47,568 bases of DNA, from contig NZ_HG424447.1 in NCBI RefSeq assembly GCF_000336385.2, positions 1-47,568 of the forward strand, given 5' to 3'. The translations under genes and the position numbers were made by a program. The stretch's first letter is position 1. Every line of letters begins with the position of its first letter. Below the pieces are notes generated by a model that saw only the letters and a program-made list of their open reading frames with translations, was not told the DNA's origin and did no database searches. Of the stretch, positions 7,636 through 16,661 are shown piece after piece. The stretch comes from Lysobacter antibioticus HS124 (GTDB lineage: Bacteria > Pseudomonadota > Gammaproteobacteria > Xanthomonadales > Xanthomonadaceae).

Positions 7636-10542
7636 TCAGGCCTTCGGCAACTCCGGCAGGCCGAGGTCGCGGATGACCGCATCCAGGTGGCCGATGGTGC
7701 TGATGTTCGCAGGCACCTTCACCGCCATGCCGTTGCCGCCGTGAATGAACTTCTCCGGCCGATAGACCGTGGTGTCGCCGCCGAACTTGCCGACGTCGCC
7801 GTCGATGTCGTCCAGGGCGTGGTGCATCTCGTCGCGCAGCCGCTCGAGCTTGCCGCTGTCCAGCCCCTTGATCCAGAGCGCGAACTTCTGCTGGTCGGCG
7901 GGGTCGTCGAGCTTGTAGCCCTTGTCGCTGGCATAGCGCGCGAGCAGCGTCACCGGGCTCCAGCCTTCGCCGCTCTGATCGACCAGCGCCGTGGAGGCGG
8001 CCTCGCCGAAACCGGCATGGCTCAGGAACTTGGCCGAGGTTTCGTTCATGTGCGCATTGGAGTGATCGACCCGATCCTTCATGGTCAGGCCGATGGTGCC
8101 GATCGCGACCAGAGCGATGCCGACCGGTCCCAGCCAGCTGCCGGCGCCGAGCGAAGCGGCGAGGCTGGTGCCCGACAGCGCGGCCATGGTGCCGCCGACG
8201 CCGCTGACCGCGTACAAGCCGGCGCGGACGTTGTCTCCTGCGGAGTAGCTGGTCGCCGCCGCCCAGTAATCGAGCCCGGCGCTGAGGTGGCCGAACACGC
8301 GGTCGGCGCGGGTCATCCGGCCCGGATCGAGGCTGGTGTTGTCGTTGGCGCGGTTGCCGGCGCCGAAGCGGCCCAGGGCCGAATTCTCGGCGACCATGCC
8401 CAGGCCGACCGCGAGCTCGGTGCCCTTCTGGCCCAGCGAGGCGGCGTCGACGATGGCCTTGATGTCGTTGCGGTTGGCCAGGGTGAACTGGCCGTCGTTG
8501 GCCTTGCCCTGCGAATTGAGGTAGCCGATGGTGGCGAAACCGACCCCGACCATCCGCAGCACCTGGCCGACCGGCTGGTTCTTCTCGAAGGTCGGGCGAT
8601 GGCCTTCGGCGGTGAACCGCTTGTCAACGTTGTCCATCGCCTCGGCGTGGGTCTTGAGCTTGTCGACGATCTGCTGGGTGCCGTCGCCGGCCGCCGGCAA
8701 GCTCTTCTTCAGCTCATCGACCAGCTTGACGTAGCTCTGGTACTTGCTGCTGTCGACGTCCATGCCCAGCGCCTTGACCAGGGTCGGGTTCTTGAGCCGC
8801 TCGATCGCCTGCTCGGCCTGCTGGATGCTGGCCGGGTTGCGCGGGTCGTAGTTCTGCGCCGCCGAGAGCACGTCGTTGCGGATGTAGGCGTTGGCCAGTT
8901 CCTTGGTCAGCTTCAGCCCCTGCTCGCCGAGCTTGGCGTCGTAGGCGTTCTTCTGCATCAGCCGCTTGCCGGCCTCGCTGTCGATGTATTCCGGATGCTT
9001 CTTGAGCGCCAGGCTGATCGCGTACGAGGACTTGCTGTCGCCGAGGATGCCCTCGATGGCCTTGTCGGCGGCGGCCTTCTGGTCCGGCGGCAGGTTGCTC
9101 AGGCTTTCGATCTGGTCGAGCAGGGTCTGGCCGCCCTGGGCGACCTTTTCCTCCATCGCCTGGATGTTCTTTTCCCAGTTCGGGTCTTTCTTGAGTTTGT
9201 CGGCGGTGTAGTCTTGGATCGCCTTGTTGAGCTGATCCGGCGTCATCGAGCCGCCGTGATTGCTGATCAGCCAGGTCAGCTCGTCGGTGGCCTTGGCCAG
9301 CTTGTCGACATCGCCGTTGAGGCTGCCGGCATAGGTCTTTACGCCTTCGATCGCGGTGGCGGTGATGCGGTCGCCGCCGCCGGCCTTGGCGATCGCGACC
9401 AGCAGGTCGGGACGCGCGCCGTCGGCCACGGCGAGATGGATCTGGCTGGCGTCGACCGGCAGGTCGGCCATGCGCTGGACCACCGCAAGGCCGTCCGCCG
9501 TGTTGCCGACGCGTCCGGCGATTTGCACCAGGGCGGTGGTGCCTTCGATGCCCAGACGAATGCTGTAGCCGTCCTTCTCGGCGCGCTGGAAGAAATCGTT
9601 CAGGGCATCGACGCCGCGTCCGGCCAGTTCGTTGGCGACGCGCGGATCGGCCTTCTCGACCAAGGCCTGCAACTGCAGCAGGCTTTCCTTCGGCGGTGCG
9701 CTCGCGCCGTTGCGCGCGTTCTCCCATGGCTCGCCCTGCAGCGGCTTGGTGAACGACGGCACGATCTTCTCGTCCATCAGCTTGTCGAAGCCCGGGCTGG
9801 ACAGCAACCGCGACTGCGCCTCCGGCGACAGCTTGGACAGATCGCGGCTCAGCGATTCGACCGCGCCCTTGGCGTCGCCCATGGCGTTGGCGGTCGACAG
9901 CGCGGTGTCGACTTCGTGCTGCACGCCGAAGTCCTTGACCGCGGCCTCGGCCGCGGCCTTGCCGGCCGGGTCGTTTTCGTAGCGCTTGATCACCGCCGCG
10001 CCGTACTGCTCGATCGCCTTGCTGTCGAAGATGTCGCCGGTCGGGCGCGAGTGCGCGGCGAATTCGGCCTTGATCTCGGCGCCGATCGCGTCGCGCAGTT
10101 CGGTGCGCGCGGTATCGGCCTGGCTGGCGTAGCCGCTGCGCAGCGGCTGATAGTCCGGGTCGTTGTGGTTGCGCTGGTAGCCGCTCTCGAATGCGGTCAG
10201 ATTGTCCTCGGCAGTGAGGTACTTGCTCATCGCCTGGTCGCTCTTGCCCTGCTCGGGCGTGGCGTTCGGCGCTGCCTTGGGTGCGGCGTGCTGCTTGATC
10301 GTCGGCACGATCAGACTCTGGCCCGGCTGCACGTCGCCGGCGTCGATCTGGTTGCGGTCCGCGATGTCCTGCGCGGTGACCGGCGCTTCCGGCGTGCTGT
10401 ACTTCTGCGCGATCGACTCCAAGCTCTCGCCGTTTTCGACGGTGTGGAATTGCTCTTGCGGTTGCGGCGGCGGCACCGTCTGCGCCGGCTGCTGGAAGTA
10501 CTGCGGGTAGTAGGAAACGCCGTCGAGAGTCGGGAAGCCCAT
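7636..10542 (-). CDS. Large LysM-domain protein, possible effector or cell-wall protein
   Basis: A 968-residue protein with a short proline/glutamine-rich N terminus (about 1-30), a LysM peptidoglycan-binding domain (about 31-80), a long mostly alpha-helical middle (about 100-700), a glycine/alanine-rich hydrophobic region that could form a membrane hairpin (about 775-821), and a C-terminal helical region ending in GLPELPKA. There is no Sec signal or lipobox even though LysM domains normally act outside the cytoplasm, so non-classical secretion (type III, IV or VI) is worth considering. I do not recognise a catalytic domain. The ribosome binding site is weak. It is transcribed alone, convergent with the nitronate monooxygenase gene and divergent from the TPR-PAS gene. 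The coding frame is clear despite a 1010-codon open antisense frame. Confidence 0.85.
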   Translation of the reverse strand: MGFPTLDGVSYYPQYFQQPAQTVPPPQPQEQFHTVENGESLESIAQKYSTPEAPVTAQDIADRNQIDAGDVQPGQSLIVPTIKQHAAPKAAPNATPEQGKSDQAMSKYLTAEDNLTAFESGYQRNHNDPDYQPLRSGYASQADTARTELRDAIGAEIKAEFAAHSRPTGDIFDSKAIEQYGAAVIKRYENDPAGKAAAEAAVKDFGVQHEVDTALSTANAMGDAKGAVESLSRDLSKLSPEAQSRLLSSPGFDKLMDEKIVPSFTKPLQGEPWENARNGASAPPKESLLQLQALVEKADPRVANELAGRGVDALNDFFQRAEKDGYSIRLGIEGTTALVQIAGRVGNTADGLAVVQRMADLPVDASQIHLAVADGARPDLLVAIAKAGGGDRITATAIEGVKTYAGSLNGDVDKLAKATDELTWLISNHGGSMTPDQLNKAIQDYTADKLKKDPNWEKNIQAMEEKVAQGGQTLLDQIESLSNLPPDQKAAADKAIEGILGDSKSSYAISLALKKHPEYIDSEAGKRLMQKNAYDAKLGEQGLKLTKELANAYIRNDVLSAAQNYDPRNPASIQQAEQAIERLKNPTLVKALGMDVDSSKYQSYVKLVDELKKSLPAAGDGTQQIVDKLKTHAEAMDNVDKRFTAEGHRPTFEKNQPVGQVLRMVGVGFATIGYLNSQGKANDGQFTLANRNDIKAIVDAASLGQKGTELAVGLGMVAENSALGRFGAGNRANDNTSLDPGRMTRADRVFGHLSAGLDYWAAATSYSAGDNVRAGLYAVSGVGGTMAALSGTSLAASLGAGSWLGPVGIALVAIGTIGLTMKDRVDHSNAHMNETSAKFLSHAGFGEAASTALVDQSGEGWSPVTLLARYASDKGYKLDDPADQQKFALWIKGLDSGKLERLRDEMHHALDDIDGDVGKFGGDTTVYRPEKFIHGGNGMAVKVPANISTIGHLDAVIRDLGLPELPKA

Positions 10543-11271
10543 GGGGCGATCGCCTGCGCTGAGGGGAGGTCGGCGGATTAGAACAACAAGCGAAGGGATC
10601 GACTAGCTAGGGAGATCACGGATACCGTTTGTCATCGAAACGACATGTTTTCGAGATGTTTCCGCACGATCGGATGTGTAGCGAATGCGTGCGTTCGCGA
10701 CTCGCGTCACGGACGCATCGACGCTCGCGGGCGTCGGCTTGTGTTCGAAGAGGCTCGCTGTGCAGGCGCTTCGTCGCGTGTCTTCGCGATGCCTGCCTCG
10801 CCACGGTCGAGCGCGCACGGCGCACCGGCCCGGCCTGCGCCGGCGGTGGATGGCGTGCCGGCGAAAGGCTCAGGCATCGGCAACGGAGCGCTGCCGTCGC
10901 CGGCACGTTCGGCGCCGTCGCGACGTCCGGTGCGGATCGGGCGCCGCGCACCGGCCGGCCGCGGCTCCCGGCTTGCCGCGCCGCGGTCGGGCCGGCTATC
11001 AGCGCTCCTGAGCGGGCTGCTAAGCTGGGCCCGACCCCGACAAGGACGAGGTGTTTCGCCCGGACGGACGCACTCCGCGCTGGGCCCATATCCGCATGAG
11101 GCAGGTGGCAGATGAGCAAGCTTGGGGTCGCGGACCGGCACAGCGTGCGGGTCTGCGGGCAGCGCGCCTGCGCCGGCGGACGCCGGCCCGCGCGACCGGA
11201 CGATGCGATCGCCCCCGACGGCCCGGGGCCGGCTGCCGGCATGCCGGCGGATAAGGACTAGGGGCGGCGCG
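10543..11271. other. Long divergent intergenic region, no supported gene
   Basis: This 729-base gap separates the start of the LysM gene from the start of the TPR-PAS gene. Several overlapping open frames exist on both strands, but all are arginine/alanine-rich shadows with no ribosome binding site. The part nearest the LysM gene (10565-10680) is less GC-rich and contains small inverted repeats such as TGTC/GACA around 10630-10645 and GCGAA/TTCGC at 10681-10698. It probably holds the LysM promoter, although no clear -35/-10 pair was found. Confidence 0.5.
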
Positions 11272-13503
11272 ATGCCTGGATGGGCCGAGGCGGTTCGTTG
11301 TCGTCCCCCGGTGCGGACTCGCGCGGCGGTGTGGCTGGGCGCCTGGATCGCCGTCGCCGTGTCGAGCGTCTGCGCGAGCGCGCAGGCCGCGGCCCAGTGC
11401 GACCCGCCGCGGGCCGCCCGGACCTTGCCGCAGCCGGCCTTGTGCCTGCAACGGGCCAAGATCGCGCCTACCGCCGCCGACGGCGGCGCCGCGGCGCTGT
11501 TCGCGCAGGCCAAGTCGCAACTCGAGGCGGGACGTCTCGACGAGGCCGAGCGCGCGCTGGATTGCGCCGAAGCGGTGATCGGCAACCCCGGCGACGCCGG
11601 CCTGCGTTACGAGCTGGTGCGCCGTCGCGGCATCCTCGACTTCCGTCGCGAAGCGGTTCCGCAGGCGCTGACGCGCTTCGAATGCGCGGCCGCCCTGTCG
11701 GCCGAACTCGGCGATCGCGCCGCGACCGCGCGCGACCTGAGCAACGTCGGCGCGGCCTTGCGCCGGCTCGGCGATTTCCGCGGCGCCCTGCGCAGCCTTA
11801 CCGCGAGCCTGGACATCCAGCGCGCGCGCGGCGAGGTCTCCGGCGCGGTGCTGAACAATCTCGCCGACGTCTATCGCGAACTCGGCGAAACCGAACCGGC
11901 GATGCGCTACTACCGCGATGCCCTGGCCGCGTACCGGGCCAAGGCCGAGCCGGTGGAAGCCGCGCATGTGCTGGAAACCATGGCCGAGGTCGCATTGGAC
12001 ACCGGCGATGCGCGCCAGGCCTCTGCCTGGTTGCAGGAGGCGCTGGCGGCCTATCGCGCCGACGGCAACCGGGTGTACGAATTGCGCGTGCACGACGGCC
12101 TGACCCGGGTCGCGCTGTCGCAGGGCGACATCGCCCAGGCGCAGCGCTGGAGCGCCGCCGCGTTGGCCCTGGCCGACGCCTGGAAGCTGCCATTGCCGCC
12201 GGCGCTGCAGCTGCAGATCGCGCGCACCGCGCAGTTGTCCGGAAACACGGCGGTGGCCGCGGCCCGATTGCGCGAAGCCTTGGCGGCGGTGCCTGAGGGC
12301 GATCCGATGCGGGTGGCCTTGCTCGAAGCGCTGGCCGCCGCTCAGGAAAGCGCCGGCGAGGCCGCCGCGGCCAACGCCACCCTGCGCGAAGCGCACGCCA
12401 AGGCGATCGCCCTGGCGCGCGCCCAGCACGACCGTCAGTTGGACTGGTTGCGGGTGCGTTTCGAATCCGCTGAGCAGCAACGCACCATCGCCGCGCTGGA
12501 GAGCGAAAACCGACTGCGCAGCGCGCAGTTCCAGCAGCGCACGCTGATGCTGTGGTTCGCCGGAGCGGCAGGGTTGGCGGCGGTGCTGGGCGTGTGGTTG
12601 CTGTTGCAGCGGCGGCGCCAGCGCGAGCGCTTGCGCGAGGAGGCGCGGCGCGTGCGCCACGAGGAGGAGCTGGCGCGCTATCGGCGCGAGGCCGACGCCC
12701 TGGCCGAAGACCGCAGCCTGCTGCAGGCCCTGCTCGACAGCCGCGACGACGCGTTGTGCCTGCTCGATGCGGAAGGCCAGGTGCTCGCGGTGAACCGCGC
12801 CGGCCGCTTGCGCCTCGGCGCCGGCGACGAGGAGGGCCTGGTCGGGCAGCCGCTGGCGGGGTTTTTCGACGAGGCCGGCGGCCATGCCCTGGCCTCGGCG
12901 CTGGAACGCATGGAAGACAGTGCGGCGCAGCGCCTGTCGCTGGCCACGCGTCAGGGCCGGCCGTTGATCGCGGCATTGGAACCCTGGTCGGGCGGCGACG
13001 GGCTGGTGGTGCTGGCGCTGCAACCGAGCGACGCCGCTACGACGGCCGGCGCGCCGATCGCCGCAACGGCCGCGACGGATGCGACGGATGCGACGGATGC
13101 GACCGGCGCGGAGCCCGGTGTCGTGGTCGGCGCGGCGTCCGTCGCGGCCGCCGACGGCGCCGCCGACGCGGCGATGCGCGACGGCTTCCGCCGCAGTCTG
13201 GTCGAACTGATGTTGGCCACGCTCGAAGCCTGGGAACGCGCCACCGGCACCGGTCGCCTGGAACTGGCGGAGAAGAGCCGGATCTGGCGGGTCAACATCG
13301 ACGACGGCCGCCTGCGCGCGCGGGCGCTGGAGCGTTATCTGGCCGTGTCCAAACTGCCGCGCAATCCGCGCTGGCGCGACGTGCTGCGCTCGGCCTACTA
13401 CGTACTGAGCCGTTGCGACGGGCTGCCGGCCGACAGCCGCGCCGCCTTGCAGCAACGCGTCGATGCGGTATTGGCCTATACCCGTCGCGACGCGATGGTG
13501 TGA
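11272..13503 (+). CDS. TPR-PAS membrane protein, probable signalling
   Basis: A 743-residue protein starting at ATG 11272, which follows AGGGGCGG. Residues about 15-42 form a Sec signal peptide or membrane anchor ending near SAQAAAQ. Then come TPR repeats (about 75-370), a coiled segment, a membrane helix (about 426-446) followed by a basic stop-transfer stretch and coiled coil, a PAS-like domain (about 485-580), a low-complexity Ala/Thr linker with Asp repeats, and a compact C-terminal domain (about 640-740) with ELAEKSRIWRV and LPRNPRWRDV motifs. The layout implies a periplasmic TPR sensor with cytoplasmic PAS and output domains. No histidine kinase, GGDEF or HTH signature is visible, so the output is unknown. 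Its first ATG in frame at 11122 would hide the signal peptide and is rejected. Confidence 0.85.
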   Translation: MPGWAEAVRCRPPVRTRAAVWLGAWIAVAVSSVCASAQAAAQCDPPRAARTLPQPALCLQRAKIAPTAADGGAAALFAQAKSQLEAGRLDEAERALDCAEAVIGNPGDAGLRYELVRRRGILDFRREAVPQALTRFECAAALSAELGDRAATARDLSNVGAALRRLGDFRGALRSLTASLDIQRARGEVSGAVLNNLADVYRELGETEPAMRYYRDALAAYRAKAEPVEAAHVLETMAEVALDTGDARQASAWLQEALAAYRADGNRVYELRVHDGLTRVALSQGDIAQAQRWSAAALALADAWKLPLPPALQLQIARTAQLSGNTAVAAARLREALAAVPEGDPMRVALLEALAAAQESAGEAAAANATLREAHAKAIALARAQHDRQLDWLRVRFESAEQQRTIAALESENRLRSAQFQQRTLMLWFAGAAGLAAVLGVWLLLQRRRQRERLREEARRVRHEEELARYRREADALAEDRSLLQALLDSRDDALCLLDAEGQVLAVNRAGRLRLGAGDEEGLVGQPLAGFFDEAGGHALASALERMEDSAAQRLSLATRQGRPLIAALEPWSGGDGLVVLALQPSDAATTAGAPIAATAATDATDATDATGAEPGVVVGAASVAAADGAADAAMRDGFRRSLVELMLATLEAWERATGTGRLELAEKSRIWRVNIDDGRLRARALERYLAVSKLPRNPRWRDVLRSAYYVLSRCDGLPADSRAALQQRVDAVLAYTRRDAMV
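13072..13098 (+). repeat. 9-bp tandem repeat inside the TPR-PAS gene
   Basis: Three perfect copies of GCGACGGAT occur in frame, followed by a partial fourth, encoding Ala-Thr-Asp repeats. They lie in the low-complexity linker between the PAS-like and C-terminal domains, so changes in copy number would alter linker length without breaking the frame. Confidence 0.85.
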
Positions 13504-13525
13504 GCGGCGTCCCTGCCGCATCGGT

Positions 13526-13912
13526 TCACTTGGCCGGCCGCGGCGGACACACCGCGCAAACGCCGGTGGCGCCGTCGTCGAGGCGATACTCGGCGTGGTG
13601 GCCTTCGCCGGCATAGCTGTCGGGGCCGAACACGAAGGGCACGGCGTCCTTCAGCGGCGTGACGATCTTGCAATAGGCGGCGAGCGTCGCGCTGGCGGTC
13701 AGCCAGTCGTCGTGCTCGACGATGCCGCACTTGTCGGCCACTTCGCGCAGCTCGTCGCCGTCGAACTCGAACTTGGCGACGATCTCGGCTTCGCGCTTGC
13801 TGTCCAGGCACCAGTCCGGCGGCAGGGTTTCGTGCGCCCGGGCGCTGGGGACGAAGGCGATGGCGGCGGCAACGGCGACGATCAGGGGAGGTAAAGCACG
13901 GATGCAAAACAT
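13526..13912 (-). CDS. Small exported protein, unknown function
   Basis: A 128-residue protein with a clear Sec signal peptide (about 1-27, ending near SARAHE) and a mature part of about 100 residues containing paired cysteines: one in PDWCLDS, one in DKCGI, one in AAYCKI and two in CAVC near the C terminus. The acidic, cysteine-bearing mature region suggests a folded periplasmic protein, possibly disulfide-bonded. ATG 13912 is preceded by AGGAAG; upstream in-frame starts would bury the signal peptide. It converges with the TPR-PAS gene, leaving a gap of only 22 bases. I do not recognise the family and assign no function. Confidence 0.8.
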   Translation of the reverse strand: MFCIRALPPLIVAVAAAIAFVPSARAHETLPPDWCLDSKREAEIVAKFEFDGDELREVADKCGIVEHDDWLTASATLAAYCKIVTPLKDAVPFVFGPDSYAGEGHHAEYRLDDGATGVCAVCPPRPAK

Positions 13913-14179
13913 GAGCACTTCCTGTGGCTGGGAGACCGGTCCAGGGTAGGTGGCCGCGGCGCGCCGAAGCCAGCGCAGCCGCGGGTATAAAACGGGAATA
14001 AAACGGCCTAAGGCTTTGTTTCTTATGGGGCGCACCGCAGTCGGCATGCTCGTCGCTTACCGCGCACGTTGTCGTCGTGGCCGCGCGCCGCGGCGGCGGC
14101 GACCGATGTCGCTGGTTCTGGGGCGCGTGGGGCGGGGTTGCCCGGATCGGGCATGCGACGGGCAGGCGCCGGTGAGGCG

Positions 14180-15568
14180 TTACGGCGGAGCGGCGATGGC
14201 GCGCGCCAGGACCTCGAACACCCGGCTGTCGGCGGATTGGGCGACGTTGAAGCGCAGGAAATCGCCGGCGCTCTGCGACTGGCTGAAGGCATTGCCCGGC
14301 GCCAGGACCACTCCGTCCTTCAGGCAGGTACGGGCGATGGCGGCGGCGTCGCTGCCGTCGGGCAGCCGGCACCAGGCGAACATGCCGGCCTGCGGCCGCA
14401 GCCAGGGCTCGATGCCGAGCGCCTGCAGCCGGCTCAGGGTTTTGTCCATCGCCTCGGCCAGGCGCAGCCGCACCGCCTCCATGTGCCGGCGATAGCCGGC
14501 GTCGGTCAGTGCGGTCAGCACCGCGTCGGCGGCCAGGCGTCCGCCGCCGAAACTGGTGGCGATCTTCAGGTCGGTCAGGCCCTCGATCCAACCGGCCGGC
14601 GCGGCGATGTAGCCGCAGCGCAGCGAGGCGGAGATGGTCTTGGAGAAGCTGCCGATATGCGCCACCCGCGCCAGACCGTCGAACGCGGCCAGGCGCGGCG
14701 CCGGCGCGAGCTCGAAGTCGGCGAAGATGTCGTCCTCGACGATCGCCAGCCCCGCCGCATCGGCGAGCTTGAGCACGCGATGGGCGACCACCGGCGACAG
14801 CGTCGCGCCGGTGGGATTGTGGATGCCGGAGTTGGTGATGTAGAGCCGCGGCGCATGCTCGCGCAGCGCAGTCTCGAAGCGCTCCAGGTCCGGGCCGTTG
14901 GCGGTGTAGGGCACGCCCACCACGTGCGCGCGATGCGCCTTGAGCAGGGCATGGAAGTTGAAATAGCACGGATCGTCGACCAGCACGGTATCGCCCGGTT
15001 CGAGCAGATAGCGGCAGATCAAGTCGATCGCCTGAGTGCCTGATTCGGTCAGCAGGAGCTGTTCGGGCGCGGCTTCGACCCCGGTGGCGGCCAGGCGCCG
15101 GCACAGGAAACGGCGCAGCGCCGGATGGCCCAGCGGCGTGGCGTAGTCGGTCAGCTCCAGCGTGTCCGCCCGCGCCAGCGCGCGCAGGGCGCGACGCATT
15201 CCCGCTTCGTACATCCACGACGCCGGCAGCCAGCCGCAGCCCGGCTTGAGCGATCCGGCACCGGTTTCCAGCGCCTGACGCGAGACCCATAACGGGTCGA
15301 TCGCACGGTCCAGCCGCGGGCCGATGTCGGTCAGCGCCAGGGGCGCGGCCGGACCGGCGACGTAGAAGCCCGAGCCCGGACGGGAGGCGACCGCGCCTTC
15401 GGCGGCCAGCCGCTCATACGCCTCGACCACGGTCGAGACCGACAGCCGCATCGCCCGCGCCTGGGCGCGCACCGAGGGCAGGCGCGTCCCCGGCAGATAG
15501 GCCCGGGCGGCGATCTTCGAACGGACGTCCGCCATCACCGCGGCGATGCGCGTGCCCTTGCGTTGCAT
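14180..15568 (-). CDS. MocR/GntR-type transcriptional regulator (PLP aminotransferase fold)
   Basis: A 462-residue PdxR/MocR-family regulator with an N-terminal GntR winged helix (about 1-75, including LPSVRAQARAMRLS) and a class I aminotransferase-like domain (about 100-460). The pyridoxal phosphate lysine lies in SFSKTIS, preceded by the NPTG and EDDIFADF cofactor motifs. Such proteins bind PLP and control neighbouring genes rather than acting as true transaminases. ATG 15568 follows GGAGAT. It is divergent from the EamA transporter gene with a 123-base intergenic region, a usual layout for MocR proteins and their target, so it most likely regulates the exporter. The effector is unknown. 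Confidence 0.92.
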   Translation of the reverse strand: MQRKGTRIAAVMADVRSKIAARAYLPGTRLPSVRAQARAMRLSVSTVVEAYERLAAEGAVASRPGSGFYVAGPAAPLALTDIGPRLDRAIDPLWVSRQALETGAGSLKPGCGWLPASWMYEAGMRRALRALARADTLELTDYATPLGHPALRRFLCRRLAATGVEAAPEQLLLTESGTQAIDLICRYLLEPGDTVLVDDPCYFNFHALLKAHRAHVVGVPYTANGPDLERFETALREHAPRLYITNSGIHNPTGATLSPVVAHRVLKLADAAGLAIVEDDIFADFELAPAPRLAAFDGLARVAHIGSFSKTISASLRCGYIAAPAGWIEGLTDLKIATSFGGGRLAADAVLTALTDAGYRRHMEAVRLRLAEAMDKTLSRLQALGIEPWLRPQAGMFAWCRLPDGSDAAAIARTCLKDGVVLAPGNAFSQSQSAGDFLRFNVAQSADSRVFEVLARAIAAPP

Positions 15569-15596
15569 CCGATCTCCTTCGACTGTGCTGGTTCTA

Positions 15597-15625
15597 TTGC
15601 CATAACAGTCACTTCGAATTGTATT
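15597..15625 (+). promoter_or_regulatory. Candidate promoter of the EamA transporter gene
   Basis: TTGCCA (15597-15602) and TGTATT (15620-15625) are 17 bases apart in the MocR/EamA intergenic region. Short direct repeats of ATTG-type sequence (15596-15602, 15618-15627, 15630-15634) overlap it and could be the direct-repeat operator expected for MocR regulators. Both points are inferred from pattern only. Confidence 0.4.
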
Positions 15626-15691
15626 GGGATTGTGCCTGTTCGAGCCGACCGCCGGGTGATTTGCTGGGCGCCGGCGATGAAGGAGTCTTCG

Positions 15692-16555
15692 GTGAAAACG
15701 AGCACCCGCGGCTGGATCAACGGTTTCATCGGCGTGGCCATCTTCGCCGGCTCGCTGCCGGCGACGCGGATCGCCGTCGCCGATTTCGATCCGACCTTCC
15801 TGACCTGCGCGCGGGCCACCATCGCCGCCGTGCTGGGCCTGGCCCTGCTGGTGCTGTTGCGGCAGCCGCGGCCGCAACTCGCGGACCTGCCGTCCATCGC
15901 CGTCACCGCCCTGGGCTGTGTGGTCGGGTTCCCCTTGCTGACCGCCCTGGCCTTGCAGCACGTGACCGCCGCGCATTCGATCGTGTTCGTCGGCCTGCTG
16001 CCGCTGTGCACGGCGGTGTTCGCGGTGCTGCGCGGCGGCGAGCGTCCGCGGCCGCCGTTCTGGCTGTTTTCGCTGCTCGGCAGCGCGTTCGTCGTCGGCT
16101 ATGCCGCCTGGGGCGGGATCGAAACCTCGCTGCGCGGCGACTTGCTGATGCTGGCCGCGATCGTGCTATGCGGCCTGGGCTACGCCGAAGGCGCACGGCT
16201 GTCGCGCACGCTGGGAGGCTGGCAGGTCATCAGTTGGGCGCTGGTGCTGGCGCTGCCGGCGATGCTCGCGATCACCGTATGGACCACGCCGGCCTCGTTG
16301 CGCCACGTCGGTGTACCGGCCTGGCTGGGGCTGGCCTATGTCTCGCTTTTCAGCATGCTGATCGGTTTCGTGTTCTGGTATCGCGGCCTGACCCAAGGCG
16401 GCATCGCCGCGGTCGGGCAATTGCAGTTGCTGCAGCCGTTCATGGGCCTGGGCCTGGCTGCGTTGCTGCTGCACGAAAACGTGAGCTGGACCATGCTGGC
16501 GGTGACGCTGGGCGCGGTGATCTGCGTCGGCGGGGCGAAGAGGTTCGCCCGATAG
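15692..16555 (+). CDS. EamA/DMT-family transporter
   Basis: A 287-residue inner-membrane protein with about ten hydrophobic helices forming the two EamA repeats of the drug/metabolite transporter superfamily. Members usually export amino acids or other small metabolites. The GTG at 15692 has an ideal AAGGAG at 15680-15685; the ATG at 15677 lacks one. The gene diverges from a MocR-type PLP regulator that probably controls it, hinting at an amino-acid-like or vitamin B6-related substrate, although the true cargo cannot be read from sequence. It converges with comM. Confidence 0.9.
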   Translation: MKTSTRGWINGFIGVAIFAGSLPATRIAVADFDPTFLTCARATIAAVLGLALLVLLRQPRPQLADLPSIAVTALGCVVGFPLLTALALQHVTAAHSIVFVGLLPLCTAVFAVLRGGERPRPPFWLFSLLGSAFVVGYAAWGGIETSLRGDLLMLAAIVLCGLGYAEGARLSRTLGGWQVISWALVLALPAMLAITVWTTPASLRHVGVPAWLGLAYVSLFSMLIGFVFWYRGLTQGGIAAVGQLQLLQPFMGLGLAALLLHENVSWTMLAVTLGAVICVGGAKRFAR

Positions 16556-16661
16556 CGGTCCGCAGCGTCGCAGCATCGCTGAGTGATGGACGATGCGCGT
16601 AGCCGGCGGGCCGCGATCGTCCGGCCGCAATCGTCCGGACCATGAGCGGGCACCGCTCGCG

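Noticed and set aside
7549-10581. 1010-codon open frame on the plus strand
   Set aside because: It is antisense to the LysM gene, a shadow of high-GC codon bias with Val/Leu/Ala/Asp-rich composition and no domain; the minus-strand LysM frame has the recognisable content.
10629-11115. Overlapping frames of about 156 codons on the plus strand
   Set aside because: Arginine/alanine-rich in all frames, no ribosome binding site, no domain; treated as non-coding.
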